The notes under the pieces were generated by a model, which was not told the origin of the DNA, made no database searches, and saw only the letters and a list, made by a program, of their open reading frames with translations. A DNA stretch of 64,000 bases, from NCBI RefSeq assembly GCF_001439925.1, contig NZ_LMBV01000012.1, forward strand, positions 1 to 64,000, given 5' to 3'. Shown piece after piece: positions 24,684 to 33,776 of this stretch; the stretch's first letter is position 1; each line of letters opens with the position of its first letter. This stretch comes from Peribacillus muralis (GTDB lineage Bacteria; Bacillota; Bacilli; Bacillales; DSM-1321). The position numbers were made by a program, and so were the translations under genes.

Positions 24684-25979
24684 ATGTTTATGGAAAAATT
24701 CTTCTCCCTGAAAGAAAATGGAACGGATGTCCGTACGGAAGTGACGGCGGGTGTTACGACATTTTTGACTATGGTTTATATCATTATCGTGAATCCGGCT
24801 TTGTTGTCTTCAATCGGAATCCCGTTCGAGCAGGTGTTCATGGCAACAGTCATATCAGCAGTCATAGGAACCCTCATTATGGGGCTCGTAGCAAAATATC
24901 CGATTGCGATAGCGCCAGGAATGGGTTTGAATGCTTATTTTGCTAGTGTAGTGGGGGCGCAGGGCCTCTCTTATCAGACAGTATTTGGGACGGTTTTCAT
25001 TGCAGGCTTGCTATTTCTATTAATTAGCGTGACGAGTTTGCGTAAAATGATCATGGATGCCATTCCAAACTCATTAAAGTATGGCATCACATCCGGAATC
25101 GGTTTGTTCGTCGCGTTTATCGGATTGAAGAACGCAGGGATCGTTGTCCCTAATGAATCAACGATGGTAACTCTCGGTGATTTGCATCAGCCAGGAACCG
25201 TTTTAGCATTAGTTGGCTTGTTCATTACCTTGATCTTGATGGCCCGCAATATTAAAGGGGCGATATTCATTGGGATGCTCGTTACGGCAGTCATTGGCTA
25301 CTTCATCGGCTTGCTCAATTTCAATGGCGTCTTATCCGTGCCACCTACACCGGTATTTTTCGATATCGATATTGCTGGGGTTTTCACCCATTCATTATAT
25401 TCGGTTGTTTTCGCCTTTTTACTGGTGACGATCTTTGATACGACAGGTACTTTGATTGGCGTGACAGAACAGGCCGGACTCACGAAGGACGGCAAAATGC
25501 CTCGCGCCAAAAAAGCATTTTTGGGTGACGCAATTGCTACGACAGTCGGCTCGATGTTTGGAACAAGCCCTTCGACTGCTTACGTTGAGTCGAGCACGGG
25601 TGTGGCTGCAGGCGGACGTACCGGGTTAACGGCTACTGTTGTGGCAATTCTGTTCGCTGCGTCAATTTTCTTTTCTCCGTTAATATCTGCGATTTCGTCA
25701 GTTTCAGCAATCACTGCTCCTGTTTTGATTATCGTAGGATGCTTCATGATGGAAGGCTTGGCGAAAGTCGATTGGAAAACGTTCGATGAGGCATTTCCGG
25801 CGTTCGCAATCATTTTAACGATGCCGCTTACGTCAAGCATATCGACAGGCATAGCAATAGGTTTCATTACTTATCCCCTTATGAAGGTATTCAGTGGGAA
25901 GGGGAAATCGGTTCATCCGCTCATTTATATCTTTGGATTGATATTTATGCTGCAACTCATTTTCTTCCCTACCCATTAA
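24684..25979 (+). CDS. AzgA-family guanine/hypoxanthine permease (PbuG/PbuO-like)
   Basis: The protein has 431 residues with about 12-14 membrane segments. Signature motifs are AGVTTFLTMVYIIIVNP, the substrate-site AIAPGMGLNAYFA, FDTTGTLIGVTEQAG and GTSPSTAYVESSTGVAAGGRTG. It imports purine bases by proton symport. GGAGG is 7 bases before the ATG at 24684. It is placed between spoIIAC and spoVAA, which are adjacent in B. subtilis. Paired PurBoxes support a purine role. Confidence 0.9.
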   Translation: MFMEKFFSLKENGTDVRTEVTAGVTTFLTMVYIIIVNPALLSSIGIPFEQVFMATVISAVIGTLIMGLVAKYPIAIAPGMGLNAYFASVVGAQGLSYQTVFGTVFIAGLLFLLISVTSLRKMIMDAIPNSLKYGITSGIGLFVAFIGLKNAGIVVPNESTMVTLGDLHQPGTVLALVGLFITLILMARNIKGAIFIGMLVTAVIGYFIGLLNFNGVLSVPPTPVFFDIDIAGVFTHSLYSVVFAFLLVTIFDTTGTLIGVTEQAGLTKDGKMPRAKKAFLGDAIATTVGSMFGTSPSTAYVESSTGVAAGGRTGLTATVVAILFAASIFFSPLISAISSVSAITAPVLIIVGCFMMEGLAKVDWKTFDEAFPAFAIILTMPLTSSISTGIAIGFITYPLMKVFSGKGKSVHPLIYIFGLIFMLQLIFFPTH

Positions 25980-25985
25980 TTTATT

Positions 25986-26020
25986 AAAAGACATGCTGTA
26001 AGTGCAGCGTGTCTTTTTTT
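25986..26020 (+). terminator. terminator of the permease gene
   Basis: The stem AAAAGACATGCTG/CAGCGTGTCTTTT (one G-U pair) runs into a long T tract. Confidence 0.85.
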
Positions 26021-26056
26021 TTTGTAATTAGTAATATTTGGACATGCATCACTTCC

Positions 26057-26087
26057 TGCATTTTCAATCTGTTTCCAATCCATACTA
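26057..26087 (+). promoter_or_regulatory. spoVAA: sigma-G-type promoter of the spoVA operon
   Basis: CATACTA (26081-26087) is an ideal sigma-G -10. TGCATT lies 18 bases upstream as a -35 near the TGAATA consensus. The spoVAA start is 32 bases downstream. Confidence 0.65.
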
Positions 26088-26118
26088 CTAGCATAAGGAA
26101 ATAAAAGGTCGGGATGTG

Positions 26119-26742
26119 ATGGACGTGGCGGTTGTATATATCAGGATGAGGAACCGTGTACAAGTAAACGGAAATCAGGCGGTGAGGATTAAAGATATAG
26201 CAAGGATAATCGGGTCTGAAGATGAGATTCGAATAATTGAAGAAATCTTGTTACTTACCGTGAAGAAGGAAGATAGGAATATCATCGTCATCGATTTTGC
26301 CCAAGTGATCATGGCCATTCGGAAAGTGGATCCGCATATAGAAGTGGAGACCTTCGGGCCATCCCAAACGATCATCGAAATCATCCTTACGAAAAAGAAA
26401 ATGTCATTTCTTACATTCGCACTAGTCTGGTTCTTACTGTTCGTCGGTGGTGCGATGACCATTATGAATTTTCATGTGGATGTCAGCATGGGGGAAGTGC
26501 ATCAAAAAATCTTTACAATCATAACGGGAAAAGTGGAAGAAAAGCCGTTATTGATCCAAATTCCGTATAGCTTTGGCCTTGGAATTGGGATGATCTTATT
26601 TTTCAATCACTTCTTTAAAAAACGCTTCAATGAGGAACCTAGTCCGCTTGAGGTTGAAATGTTCAACTATCAGCAGGATTTGGATCGTTATGTCACCATG
26701 AATGAAAACAGGGAGAACGTGCGCCACCTTGATGACAGGTAA
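26119..26742 (+). CDS. spoVAA: stage V sporulation protein AA
   Basis: The protein has 207 residues: a soluble N-terminal portion with two-fold beta structure (VYIRMRNRVQV, and IRKVDPHIEVETFGPSQTII), then two membrane segments at about residues 95-115 and 148-165. It is part of the inner-membrane SpoVA channel system for dipicolinic acid in forespores. The ATG at 26119 follows AAAGG by about a dozen bases; a GTG one codon earlier is possible. It overlaps spoVAB. Confidence 0.93.
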   Translation: MDVAVVYIRMRNRVQVNGNQAVRIKDIARIIGSEDEIRIIEEILLLTVKKEDRNIIVIDFAQVIMAIRKVDPHIEVETFGPSQTIIEIILTKKKMSFLTFALVWFLLFVGGAMTIMNFHVDVSMGEVHQKIFTIITGKVEEKPLLIQIPYSFGLGIGMILFFNHFFKKRFNEEPSPLEVEMFNYQQDLDRYVTMNENRENVRHLDDR

Positions 26743-27154
26743 GATTATCTTCGGAATCTTTGTCGGTTTAGCCGGTGGCTTCGCGACAGGTGCCGGGTTT
26801 GTAGCGTTTTTAACGGTACTAGGGGTGATTCCAAGACTGACTCAGCTGACAAAAACAATGAAAATGATTCATTACTACGAAGGAGCGATCATCGCCGGTG
26901 TTGTTGCGGGAACATGGTTTGGGTTGCAAGAAACGGAGTTTTACCTTCCGCATTTCTTGTTGATTCCAATCGGCTTGGCTGACGGAATCTTTAATGGGAT
27001 GCTTGCAGCAGCCTTAACCGAGGTTCTCAATGTATTTCCCGTACTATCTAAGCGAATCGGCATTCAAGAGAAAATCATTTATCTGTTAATGGCACTCGTT
27101 TTGGGAAAGATCGCCGGGTCGTTATATCAGTGGATTTATTTTGTCGATTTGTAA
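26732..27154 (+). CDS. spoVAB: stage V sporulation protein AB
   Basis: An almost entirely hydrophobic protein of 140 residues with about four membrane segments. It carries the SpoVAB pattern GLAGGFATGAGFVAFLTVLGVIPRL and YEGAIIAGVVAGT. Its start overlaps the end of spoVAA by 11 bases. In B. subtilis the next genes are spoVAC, spoVAD and spoVAEB; here spoVAEA follows directly after 40 bases. Confidence 0.93.
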   Translation: MTGKIIFGIFVGLAGGFATGAGFVAFLTVLGVIPRLTQLTKTMKMIHYYEGAIIAGVVAGTWFGLQETEFYLPHFLLIPIGLADGIFNGMLAAALTEVLNVFPVLSKRIGIQEKIIYLLMALVLGKIAGSLYQWIYFVDL

Positions 27155-27194
27155 GTTTTTAAGGTAACTATTCCTGATGAAAGGTAGGCCCAAG

Positions 27195-27800
27195 ATGGTG
27201 ACCAAACGAAATGTAATACTGATTACGGATGGAGATGAGTATGCGAAACGGGCTGTGGAACTTGTAGCCAAGGAAATCGGCGGGCGATGTATCTCCATGT
27301 CCCAAGGTAATCCATCACGATATACGGGCTTGGAGCTAGTTGAATTAATAAAAAAGGCAAAACATGACCCAGTATTGGTCATGTTTGATGATAGCGGTTT
27401 TATCGGTGAAGGATCGGGTGAACAGGCGCTGAAAGTGGTCGCCGGACATCCTGATATAAATGTCCTCGGAGTGATAGCGGTCGCTTCAAAGAGTAGAAGG
27501 GAAGAATGGACCAAGGTTGATGTCTGTATCGACCGAGATGGGAAATTAACACCGAATGGCGTAGATAAATACGGTGCCGAGGAATTCGAGTTAGGCAAGA
27601 TTACAGGCGATACGGTGTATTGCATTGATGAATTGCATGTTCCCATCGTAGTGGGGATAGGGGATATCGGAAAAATGTCCCATCAGGATGACTGTAAAAG
27701 AGGTGCACCGATCACGAAGCTAGCGGTGGAAATCATATTGGAAAGGAGTGGTCATGATGGCTTCAGAAAAACAGCAAAACATGAAACCGATTCCGAATAG
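27195..27800 (+). CDS. spoVAEA: stage V sporulation protein AEA
   Basis: A soluble protein of about 201 residues of the SpoVAEa family. It opens with [21 protein letters not shown] and includes [17 protein letters not shown] and the C-terminal [22 protein letters not shown]. Its role in the SpoVA complex is poorly defined, though related proteins affect germination. The ATG at 27195 is preferred (AAAGGTAGG upstream); an in-frame ATG at 27177 is possible. It overlaps spoVAF by 44 bases. Confidence 0.9.
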   Translation: MVTKRNVILITDGDEYAKRAVELVAKEIGGRCISMSQGNPSRYTGLELVELIKKAKHDPVLVMFDDSGFIGEGSGEQALKVVAGHPDINVLGVIAVASKSRREEWTKVDVCIDRDGKLTPNGVDKYGAEEFELGKITGDTVYCIDELHVPIVVGIGDIGKMSHQDDCKRGAPITKLAVEIILERSGHDGFRKTAKHETDSE

Positions 27801-29241
27801 GGTAGCGGAAGTAGACGCCTACATGGAAGAGAAAGTAGGTATGGGCGTCAGCTTTGACTTAGGCGTAAGAAAGATAAAGGTCCTAAAAAAAGATGTGCAT
27901 ATCTACTATATAAATGGGCTGACGGATTCGGAATACATCATCGAAATCCTTGACTCGCTAATTCATAATAAAAACACGGAAATCATCACGACAAAAGTTT
28001 TTGATGTGGTCAAAGGCTTGCTCGTACACCAATCCGTCCAAGAAATAAGTACGATGGATGAGCTTGTCGATCAAGTATTATCTGGTTTGATCGTCATCGT
28101 TGTCGATGGTAAACCAGTAGGATTGGTCGTAGATGTCAGGAGTTATCCAGGAAGGCAGCCTGAAGAACCGGATACGGAGAAAGTCGTTCGCGGTTCGAGG
28201 GATGGTTTTGTCGAAAACATCATCGTGAATACGGCGATAACGAGACGGAGGATCCGGGATGAACGATTACGATTTGAAATGTTGCATGTTGGGGAACGTT
28301 CCAAAACGGATATATCGATCGGCTACATAAAAGGCATTGCCGACCCTGATTTAATCGATATCGTTCGTAAGGAATTGGAAGGTATTGAAGTGGATGGATT
28401 AACGATGGCTGATAAAACGATCGAAGAATTCATCGTCAAGCAAAGATACAATCCATACCCGCTTGTACGGTATACCGAGCGGGCTGATGTTGCGGCAACG
28501 CATTTACTTGAGGGGCACGTTCTGATATATGTGGATACCTCCCCAAGTGTCATCATTACCCCGTCGACCCTTTTCCATCATATGCAGCATGCCGAGGAGT
28601 ACCGGCAGGCGCCCGCAGTTGGAACGCTGGTGCGCTGGACACGTTTTTTGGGGATTTTCGTTTCGTTATATTTGCTGCCGATTTGGCTATTATTTTGTTT
28701 AGAGCCCTCCCTTCTGCCAGACAAGTTCGAATATATCGGGCCGAATGAAAAAACCCATATACCCACAGTTGTCCAAATCTTCATTTCCGATATCGGGATA
28801 GAATTTCTAAGGATGGCAGCCGTCCATACCCCGACGCCGCTTTCGACGGCAATGGGTTTGGTTGCCGCAGTCCTCATTGGACAGATAGCGATAGATGTCG
28901 GGCTATTTGTCCCTGAAGTGGTCCTCTACGCTTCCGTGGCGACAATTGGCACGTTCGTTACTCCTAGCCTGGAACTCGGTGTAGCGAATAAAATATCCCG
29001 TTTAATGCTGATAGTGCTGGTTGCTTTATTTAAAGTGCCTGGCTTGGTCATAGGCATCACGCTCTACATTATCCTATTGACTGGCATAAAGGCGTTAAAT
29101 ACACCTTATTTATGGCCGCTTATCCCATTTCAACCGAAAGCTTTGTCACATATAATATTTAGAAGACCTTTTCCAGGATCAGTGGAACGTCCAAGTATTG
29201 TGCATCCCCAGGATAAATATAGGCAGCCGAGAAAATCTTAA
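27757..29241 (+). CDS. spoVAF: stage V sporulation protein AF (GerA-family)
   Basis: The protein has 494 residues. The large N-terminal soluble domain resembles GerA-type A subunits (for example [21 protein letters not shown]). About five membrane segments follow from residue 285 ([17 protein letters not shown] onward). The tail is proline-rich. It belongs to the germinant-receptor A-subunit family but acts with SpoVA, where it affects commitment to germination. AAGGAG lies 8 bases from the ATG at 27757 and 5 from one at 27754. Confidence 0.93.
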   Translation: MASEKQQNMKPIPNRVAEVDAYMEEKVGMGVSFDLGVRKIKVLKKDVHIYYINGLTDSEYIIEILDSLIHNKNTEIITTKVFDVVKGLLVHQSVQEISTMDELVDQVLSGLIVIVVDGKPVGLVVDVRSYPGRQPEEPDTEKVVRGSRDGFVENIIVNTAITRRRIRDERLRFEMLHVGERSKTDISIGYIKGIADPDLIDIVRKELEGIEVDGLTMADKTIEEFIVKQRYNPYPLVRYTERADVAATHLLEGHVLIYVDTSPSVIITPSTLFHHMQHAEEYRQAPAVGTLVRWTRFLGIFVSLYLLPIWLLFCLEPSLLPDKFEYIGPNEKTHIPTVVQIFISDIGIEFLRMAAVHTPTPLSTAMGLVAAVLIGQIAIDVGLFVPEVVLYASVATIGTFVTPSLELGVANKISRLMLIVLVALFKVPGLVIGITLYIILLTGIKALNTPYLWPLIPFQPKALSHIIFRRPFPGSVERPSIVHPQDKYRQPRKS

Positions 29242-29440
29242 GGTTGATGTTGTCGAACAGTTGTGGTAATTTATTTTTATTCGGATAAAGCGGTAAGTTA
29301 AGGTTTCACAAACAGATAGAGCCTCATGACTCTTTGACGTTAAACCAATCTGGCTTTCCCTTCGAACTACTGAGCAGTCAGAGAAAACAATATGTAAATG
29401 GGATGACGATTGATTCGGATGAGGCTTGTCGATATGGAGA

Positions 29441-29467
29441 ACCCTTGACATATATCGGGGGTTTCTT
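29441..29467 (+). terminator. terminator of the spoVA operon
   Basis: The 8-base stem ACCCTTGA/TCGGGGGT (G-U pairs) with loop CATATA is followed by TTCTTT. The rest of the 29242-29529 gap shows no lysine riboswitch and no other recognisable feature. Confidence 0.55.
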
Positions 29468-29529
29468 TGTTAGAGGCTGCCTCATTTCTTATTAATCTTT
29501 AGTTTCTAAGTCAGGAAGGTGAGGGTATC

Positions 29530-30858
29530 ATGCATTTGTACGGAACCGGTGGTGTCAATGAGCGTGGACATCTGGAGATTGGCGGGGTGGATACGATCGA
29601 ATTGATCGAACAATTCGGGACACCCTTATATGTTTATGATGTAGAGCTAATACGTGAACGGGCAAGAGGATTCAAGAGGACCTTTGAAGAATTGGGAATT
29701 CCAGCTCAAGTTGCTTACGCAAGTAAAGCCTTCTCTTCCATTGCCATGATTCAATTGGCTGATCAAGAGGGACTTTCTCTCGATGTTGTCTCGGCAGGGG
29801 AATTGTATACGGCCATTAAGGCGGATTTCCCAACTGAACGCATTCATTTTCATGGAAACAACAAAAGTGTAGAAGAGCTACATATGGCTTTGGATTATAA
29901 AATTGGCTGTATAGTAGTCGATAATTTTTCAGAGTTGACACTGTTAGAAGAGATTTGTACAAACCGTGAACAAAAGGTGAAAATCCTTCTTCGTGTAACG
30001 CCAGGAATCGAAGCCCATACGCATGATTATATCTTGACTGGGCAAGAGGATTCCAAATTTGGTTTCGATCTTATTAATGGCCAGGCGGAAGATGCCCTTA
30101 GACAAGCGCTGCAGAGCGAATGGCTAGAGGTTCTGGGGTTGCACTGCCATATTGGATCGCAAATCTTTCAAACGACCGGCTTCCTTCTTGCTGCTCAAAA
30201 AATCATCGGCAAGCTGAATGATTGGCACGGATCGATCGGTTTTCAACCAAAGGTTTTGAATCTCGGCGGTGGCTTCGGGATTCGGTATACGCGAGAGGAT
30301 GACCCGTTGCCGGCTTCTCAATATGTTGAAGAAATCGTGAGGGAAGTGCAGAACTTGGTTGCTGATTCTGATTTGGAGATGCCTGAGATCTGGATCGAAC
30401 CTGGCCGTTCATTGGTCGGGGATGCCGGTGTGACGTTATATAAAGTGGGCTCTGAAAAGGAAGTGCCTAATGTCCGTAAGTATATTGCGGTCGATGGCGG
30501 CATGAGTGACAATATACGTCCAGCACTATATGAAGCCAAGTATGATGCCATCCTGGCAAACCGTCCGCTTGACCCTGTAGCAGAGACTGTGTCCATCGCT
30601 GGTAAATGCTGTGAAAGCGGGGATATGCTGATTTGGGATTTACCTTTGCCAAAAGCAGGACGAGGGGATGTGTTGGCAGTTTTTTGCACAGGGGCCTATG
30701 GATATTCGATGTCGAATAATTATAATCGAATTCCAAGACCTGCAGTCGTCTTCGTCGAAAATGGGGAAGCACGTTTGGTCATCAAACGTGAGACCTTCGA
30801 AGATCTCATTCATTTGGATTTGCCGTTTCATGAAGAAGCTGTCACACATAAGAAATAA
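29530..30858 (+). CDS. lysA: diaminopimelate decarboxylase
   Basis: The protein has 442 residues and catalyses the last step of lysine synthesis with pyridoxal phosphate. The PLP Lys is in VAYASKAFSS; the phosphate-binding GLHCHIGSQ, the NLGGGFGIRY glycine loop, EPGRSLVGDAG and the catalytic CCESGD plus YGYSMSNNYN all match. AAGGTGAGG precedes the ATG. It follows spoVAF as in B. subtilis. Confidence 0.97.
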   Translation: MHLYGTGGVNERGHLEIGGVDTIELIEQFGTPLYVYDVELIRERARGFKRTFEELGIPAQVAYASKAFSSIAMIQLADQEGLSLDVVSAGELYTAIKADFPTERIHFHGNNKSVEELHMALDYKIGCIVVDNFSELTLLEEICTNREQKVKILLRVTPGIEAHTHDYILTGQEDSKFGFDLINGQAEDALRQALQSEWLEVLGLHCHIGSQIFQTTGFLLAAQKIIGKLNDWHGSIGFQPKVLNLGGGFGIRYTREDDPLPASQYVEEIVREVQNLVADSDLEMPEIWIEPGRSLVGDAGVTLYKVGSEKEVPNVRKYIAVDGGMSDNIRPALYEAKYDAILANRPLDPVAETVSIAGKCCESGDMLIWDLPLPKAGRGDVLAVFCTGAYGYSMSNNYNRIPRPAVVFVENGEARLVIKRETFEDLIHLDLPFHEEAVTHKK

Positions 30859-30890
30859 TAAAAAGGGGATGGCTGATATCACCCTTTCAT

Positions 30891-30938
30891 ACTGTAGGGA
30901 AACTCGAAGAAAGTTCGGTTTCTCTATAGTTTTTTTTC
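30891..30938 (+). terminator. terminator of lysA
   Basis: The stem ACTGTAGGGAAAC/GTTTCTCTATAGT is followed by TTTTTTTT. Its sequence resembles the pdp terminator at 20752. Confidence 0.85.
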
Positions 30939-30960
30939 ATTTCAAATCCAGTGAAACATC

Positions 30961-31000
30961 AAAAAAGGCATCGGAAGGGAGACCATTCCGATGCCTTTTT
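30961..31000 (-). terminator. terminator of ypuA (bidirectional)
   Basis: A perfect stem of about 15 bases (AAAAAGGCATCGGAA and complement) with A and T tracts at both ends, between the convergent lysA and ypuA. Confidence 0.9.
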
Positions 31001-31008
31001 AATTGATA

Positions 31009-31878
31009 TCAGTTGAAAAATGATTTGATTGCGTCTATTAAACTACTAAAGACTTCTTTCAGTTTATCCAAAAATGATTGACCCTCTTCGGATTCAAGAA
31101 AATTGGAAAGCTTATCTTTTGCTGCGGTAAGCTGATCACCGACTGCATTCCAATCGATATTCAATTCTTTCAGCTTATTGAATAGGTCAATAAGACTTTG
31201 AACTTGAGCATCATTCAAGGAGATGCCAAGTTCTTTCGCCGAAGATTCGACCACATCGCGTACTTCTTCGGTATTGGCCGGAGGATTTTCAGCCATGTTC
31301 TCTTTTATTTTGGTTACGAGTGCAGATGCTTCCTCCGTACCGATTTCATCCCCCAATTTAGCTGTTTTAACCATTTCTTCGTTGGCTGCCTGCTTCACGT
31401 CTTCCGGGATTTTTTTATCGGAAGAAAGCTCATATGCTTTAATGACCCCTGTCAAAGCTGCTGTACCGGAAACGGGGATTGGAGCAGTGACATAAACGGT
31501 GGCATCTTTCACACCAGCGGTGGCAAGGGCATTGATATACATTTCATCGGTGACCCAGTTTATGTTTTTCGACTCGAGTTTAAGCCCAGTGCCTTTTTCC
31601 TCCAAGGTAATGGCAGAAGAGGAAATCGCTTTTGTACCAATTAACCGGCTGGCGATATAATCTCCTAGGTATTCATGTTCCTCCGCATTCGTTACCGTTA
31701 GAACCTCTACATCATTGGGAGCTTTCATTTCCGACAAAATCATATTCTTTTGTTCTTTTGACAAATTTTCGCCAAGAGTGACGATCATTTCACCAACAGC
31801 TGCATCTGCAAAGGCCTTATATGGCAATAATAGACATAATAATATGGTCAAAATGACCCATTTATTCATTTTTTTCAT
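31009..31878 (-). CDS. ypuA: YpuA-like secreted DUF1002 protein
   Basis: The protein has 289 residues. The signal peptide is MKKMNKWVILTILLCLLLPY with cleavage near KAFA-DA. The mature part has the DUF1002 opening VGEMIVTLGENLSKEQ, then GIKAISSSAITL-like and VYVTAPIPVSGTAALTG motifs, and a helical C-terminus. AAGGAGG lies 6 bases before the ATG. Its role is unknown; B. subtilis ypuA is linked to cell-envelope stress. Confidence 0.88.
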   Translation of the reverse strand: MKKMNKWVILTILLCLLLPYKAFADAAVGEMIVTLGENLSKEQKNMILSEMKAPNDVEVLTVTNAEEHEYLGDYIASRLIGTKAISSSAITLEEKGTGLKLESKNINWVTDEMYINALATAGVKDATVYVTAPIPVSGTAALTGVIKAYELSSDKKIPEDVKQAANEEMVKTAKLGDEIGTEEASALVTKIKENMAENPPANTEEVRDVVESSAKELGISLNDAQVQSLIDLFNKLKELNIDWNAVGDQLTAAKDKLSNFLESEEGQSFLDKLKEVFSSLIDAIKSFFN

Positions 31879-32172
31879 CGTAATCCTCCTTAACATTTTC
31901 CTTGCTGTAATCGAATCTTTCATCTAAAGGGATGCGCTTTAAAAAAAGGTTCATAGTATTGGACGAAACAAAGGACAAAAAAGATACATATTTTCATAAA
32001 AAATATTTTTTAACCAACATTCAAGACACATATTATGAACTATAGAATGAAGAGCACTTTATCAATGTAGTAAAATCAAAGCAAGATTGCAAGCGATATT
32101 TGTAAGATTGTGTTAAGTTATAGTAAAATGAAAGAGGTATTAAACTATTTGGACAGTTAAAGGAAGTAGGGA

Positions 32173-32259
32173 ATGACGAAACGTAATAGGACTCTTTTAA
32201 TTATGATGCTTGCCATCGCTTTTTTGTGGGGAATCGTATATTGGCTGTTTATCGCGTAG
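32173..32259 (+). CDS. 28-residue single-span membrane peptide
   Basis: A short basic head (MTKRNR) is followed by one hydrophobic span (TLLIMMLAIAFLWGIVYWLF) and stop. AGGAAG with TAGGGA lies just upstream. I do not recognise a family. The region 31924-32172 before it and 32260-32410 after it contain no other supportable gene. Confidence 0.45.
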   Translation: MTKRNRTLLIMMLAIAFLWGIVYWLFIA

Positions 32260-32383
32260 TACATAGCACAAGGCACATCCATAAATCAAGTGCTGAAAGT
32301 GATGTTGAAACGAACGAGGTTTTTATGTATGATGGAAATGTTATAAATGCCAAGCCAATCAATGGGAATCAGGTAGATAATAA

Positions 32384-32755
<372 letters not shown>

Positions 32756-32783
32756 ATGGGAAAGTGAGAATGGAGGGCCACCT

Positions 32784-33320
32784 TTAAGGGCGGTCCTCCA
32801 TTCTTGTTTGCCGAAGGGTTAATTGCCGGGCCCGTTCAGAAATGACATCCGATCGGTCGCGCATAAGATGCTTATCGATTAAAGCCGCATTACCCATGTC
32901 GCTATCCCTGCCCCATATGTAGCCTTCGTGCAAGCACAGTGATCGGCATATCTCGATCAGGCGAAGATCTGCAATCGGTAGGTTGATGCTTTCATATGGG
33001 CTCTCGGATAGCATCCGTTCATGAACATCGCCGAGCATCTCCAACAGCTTCTCGGAATCAAGTCCCAACTTGAGGAGCTCGGGCTTTTTAGCGTGGAGAT
33101 TTGCCATCGCTTTTGCTAAGGTCCTTGCAGCCCCTTTTTTATTTCCCCTTCGATCATGGTACAGGGCAACGGCAATTTGGATGAGGCCGACCCAATGGGA
33201 GTCACGCTCTTTTGGGGCGGTTTCCTTCCAATATTCCTCTAGGATTTCATGACATTCGAAGTAATCCCTTGACCCGTGAAAATGGACAAGGAAAGAAAGG
33301 TAATCTTCCGCGTAATTCAT
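32784..33320 (-). CDS. ypuF: YpuF-like DUF309 protein
   Basis: The protein has 178 residues, helical, with the DUF309 signature HGSRDYFECHEILEEYWKE and a second HWVGLIQIAVALYHDRRGN. The paired His/Glu positions suggest metal binding, but no activity is established. GGGAGGCTCC precedes the ATG. It is convergent with ribT and sits between ribT and scpA as in B. subtilis. Confidence 0.85.
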   Translation of the reverse strand: MNYAEDYLSFLVHFHGSRDYFECHEILEEYWKETAPKERDSHWVGLIQIAVALYHDRRGNKKGAARTLAKAMANLHAKKPELLKLGLDSEKLLEMLGDVHERMLSESPYESINLPIADLRLIEICRSLCLHEGYIWGRDSDMGNAALIDKHLMRDRSDVISERARQLTLRQTRMEDRP

Positions 33321-33422
33321 TAGGAGCCTCCCTTATATTTTGATGCTAAGGAAATGATATTTATTACCCTTAGCCTTATATATGTCTAAGTGTAGCATAG
33401 AATTTTTTCTTGGAAAATAAAG

Positions 33423-33447
33423 AAAGCCGATTGCTAAGCAATCAGCT
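33423..33447 (-). terminator. terminator of the yjcZ-type gene
   Basis: The stem AGCTGATTGC/GCAATCGGCT (one mismatch) with a 3-base loop is followed on the minus strand by TTCTTTATTTT. Confidence 0.7.
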
Positions 33448-33465
33448 TGATTCATCAGCCTTCCA

Positions 33466-33558
33466 TTAACACCAAGAAGCACCGACGATAACTAACAAAA
33501 TGAACAATACTACAATAAACGCGAATCCGCCGCCGCTTCCAAAACCACCTGCACCCAT
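33466..33558 (-). CDS. YjcZ-family sporulation peptide
   Basis: A 30-residue peptide. A Gly-rich head (MGAGGFGSGGGF) is followed by the family's hydrophobic core FAFIVVLFILLVIVGASWC. AAAGGAGG lies 8 bases before the ATG. YjcZ-family peptides are abundant small membrane proteins of Bacillus spores or sporulating cells with no known function. A sigma-K-like -10 lies upstream. Confidence 0.85.
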   Translation of the reverse strand: MGAGGFGSGGGFAFIVVLFILLVIVGASWC

Positions 33559-33597
33559 AATGAGTACCTCCTTTGTGTTCTGCTATTCTTACATTTC

Positions 33598-33606
33598 TAG
33601 GTTATG
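33598..33606 (-). promoter_or_regulatory. possible sigma-K -10 of the YjcZ gene
   Basis: CATAACCTA on the minus strand fits the sigma-K -10 CATANNNTA. An AC dinucleotide is near the expected -35 distance. The remaining 33559-33776 interval shows nothing else clear. Confidence 0.4.
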
Positions 33607-33776
33607 TTGAATTTAATAAAGTGATTGGGCATTGACCCAATTGTTTTAAATCCCTTTAAGAACTTTCTTAGTTCCAAAATTTTTATGATTGGATAAAGGC
33701 CGGCAATCCACTATACTTGAATAGTAAAAGAAAATAGGCCTAACCTAGGCCAATTAGATTTAAATGGGGTAATTTA

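Noticed and set aside
29242-29529. Lysine riboswitch before lysA
   Set aside because: The conserved L-box core sequences are not found; only the spoVAF terminator and unremarkable AT-rich sequence are present.
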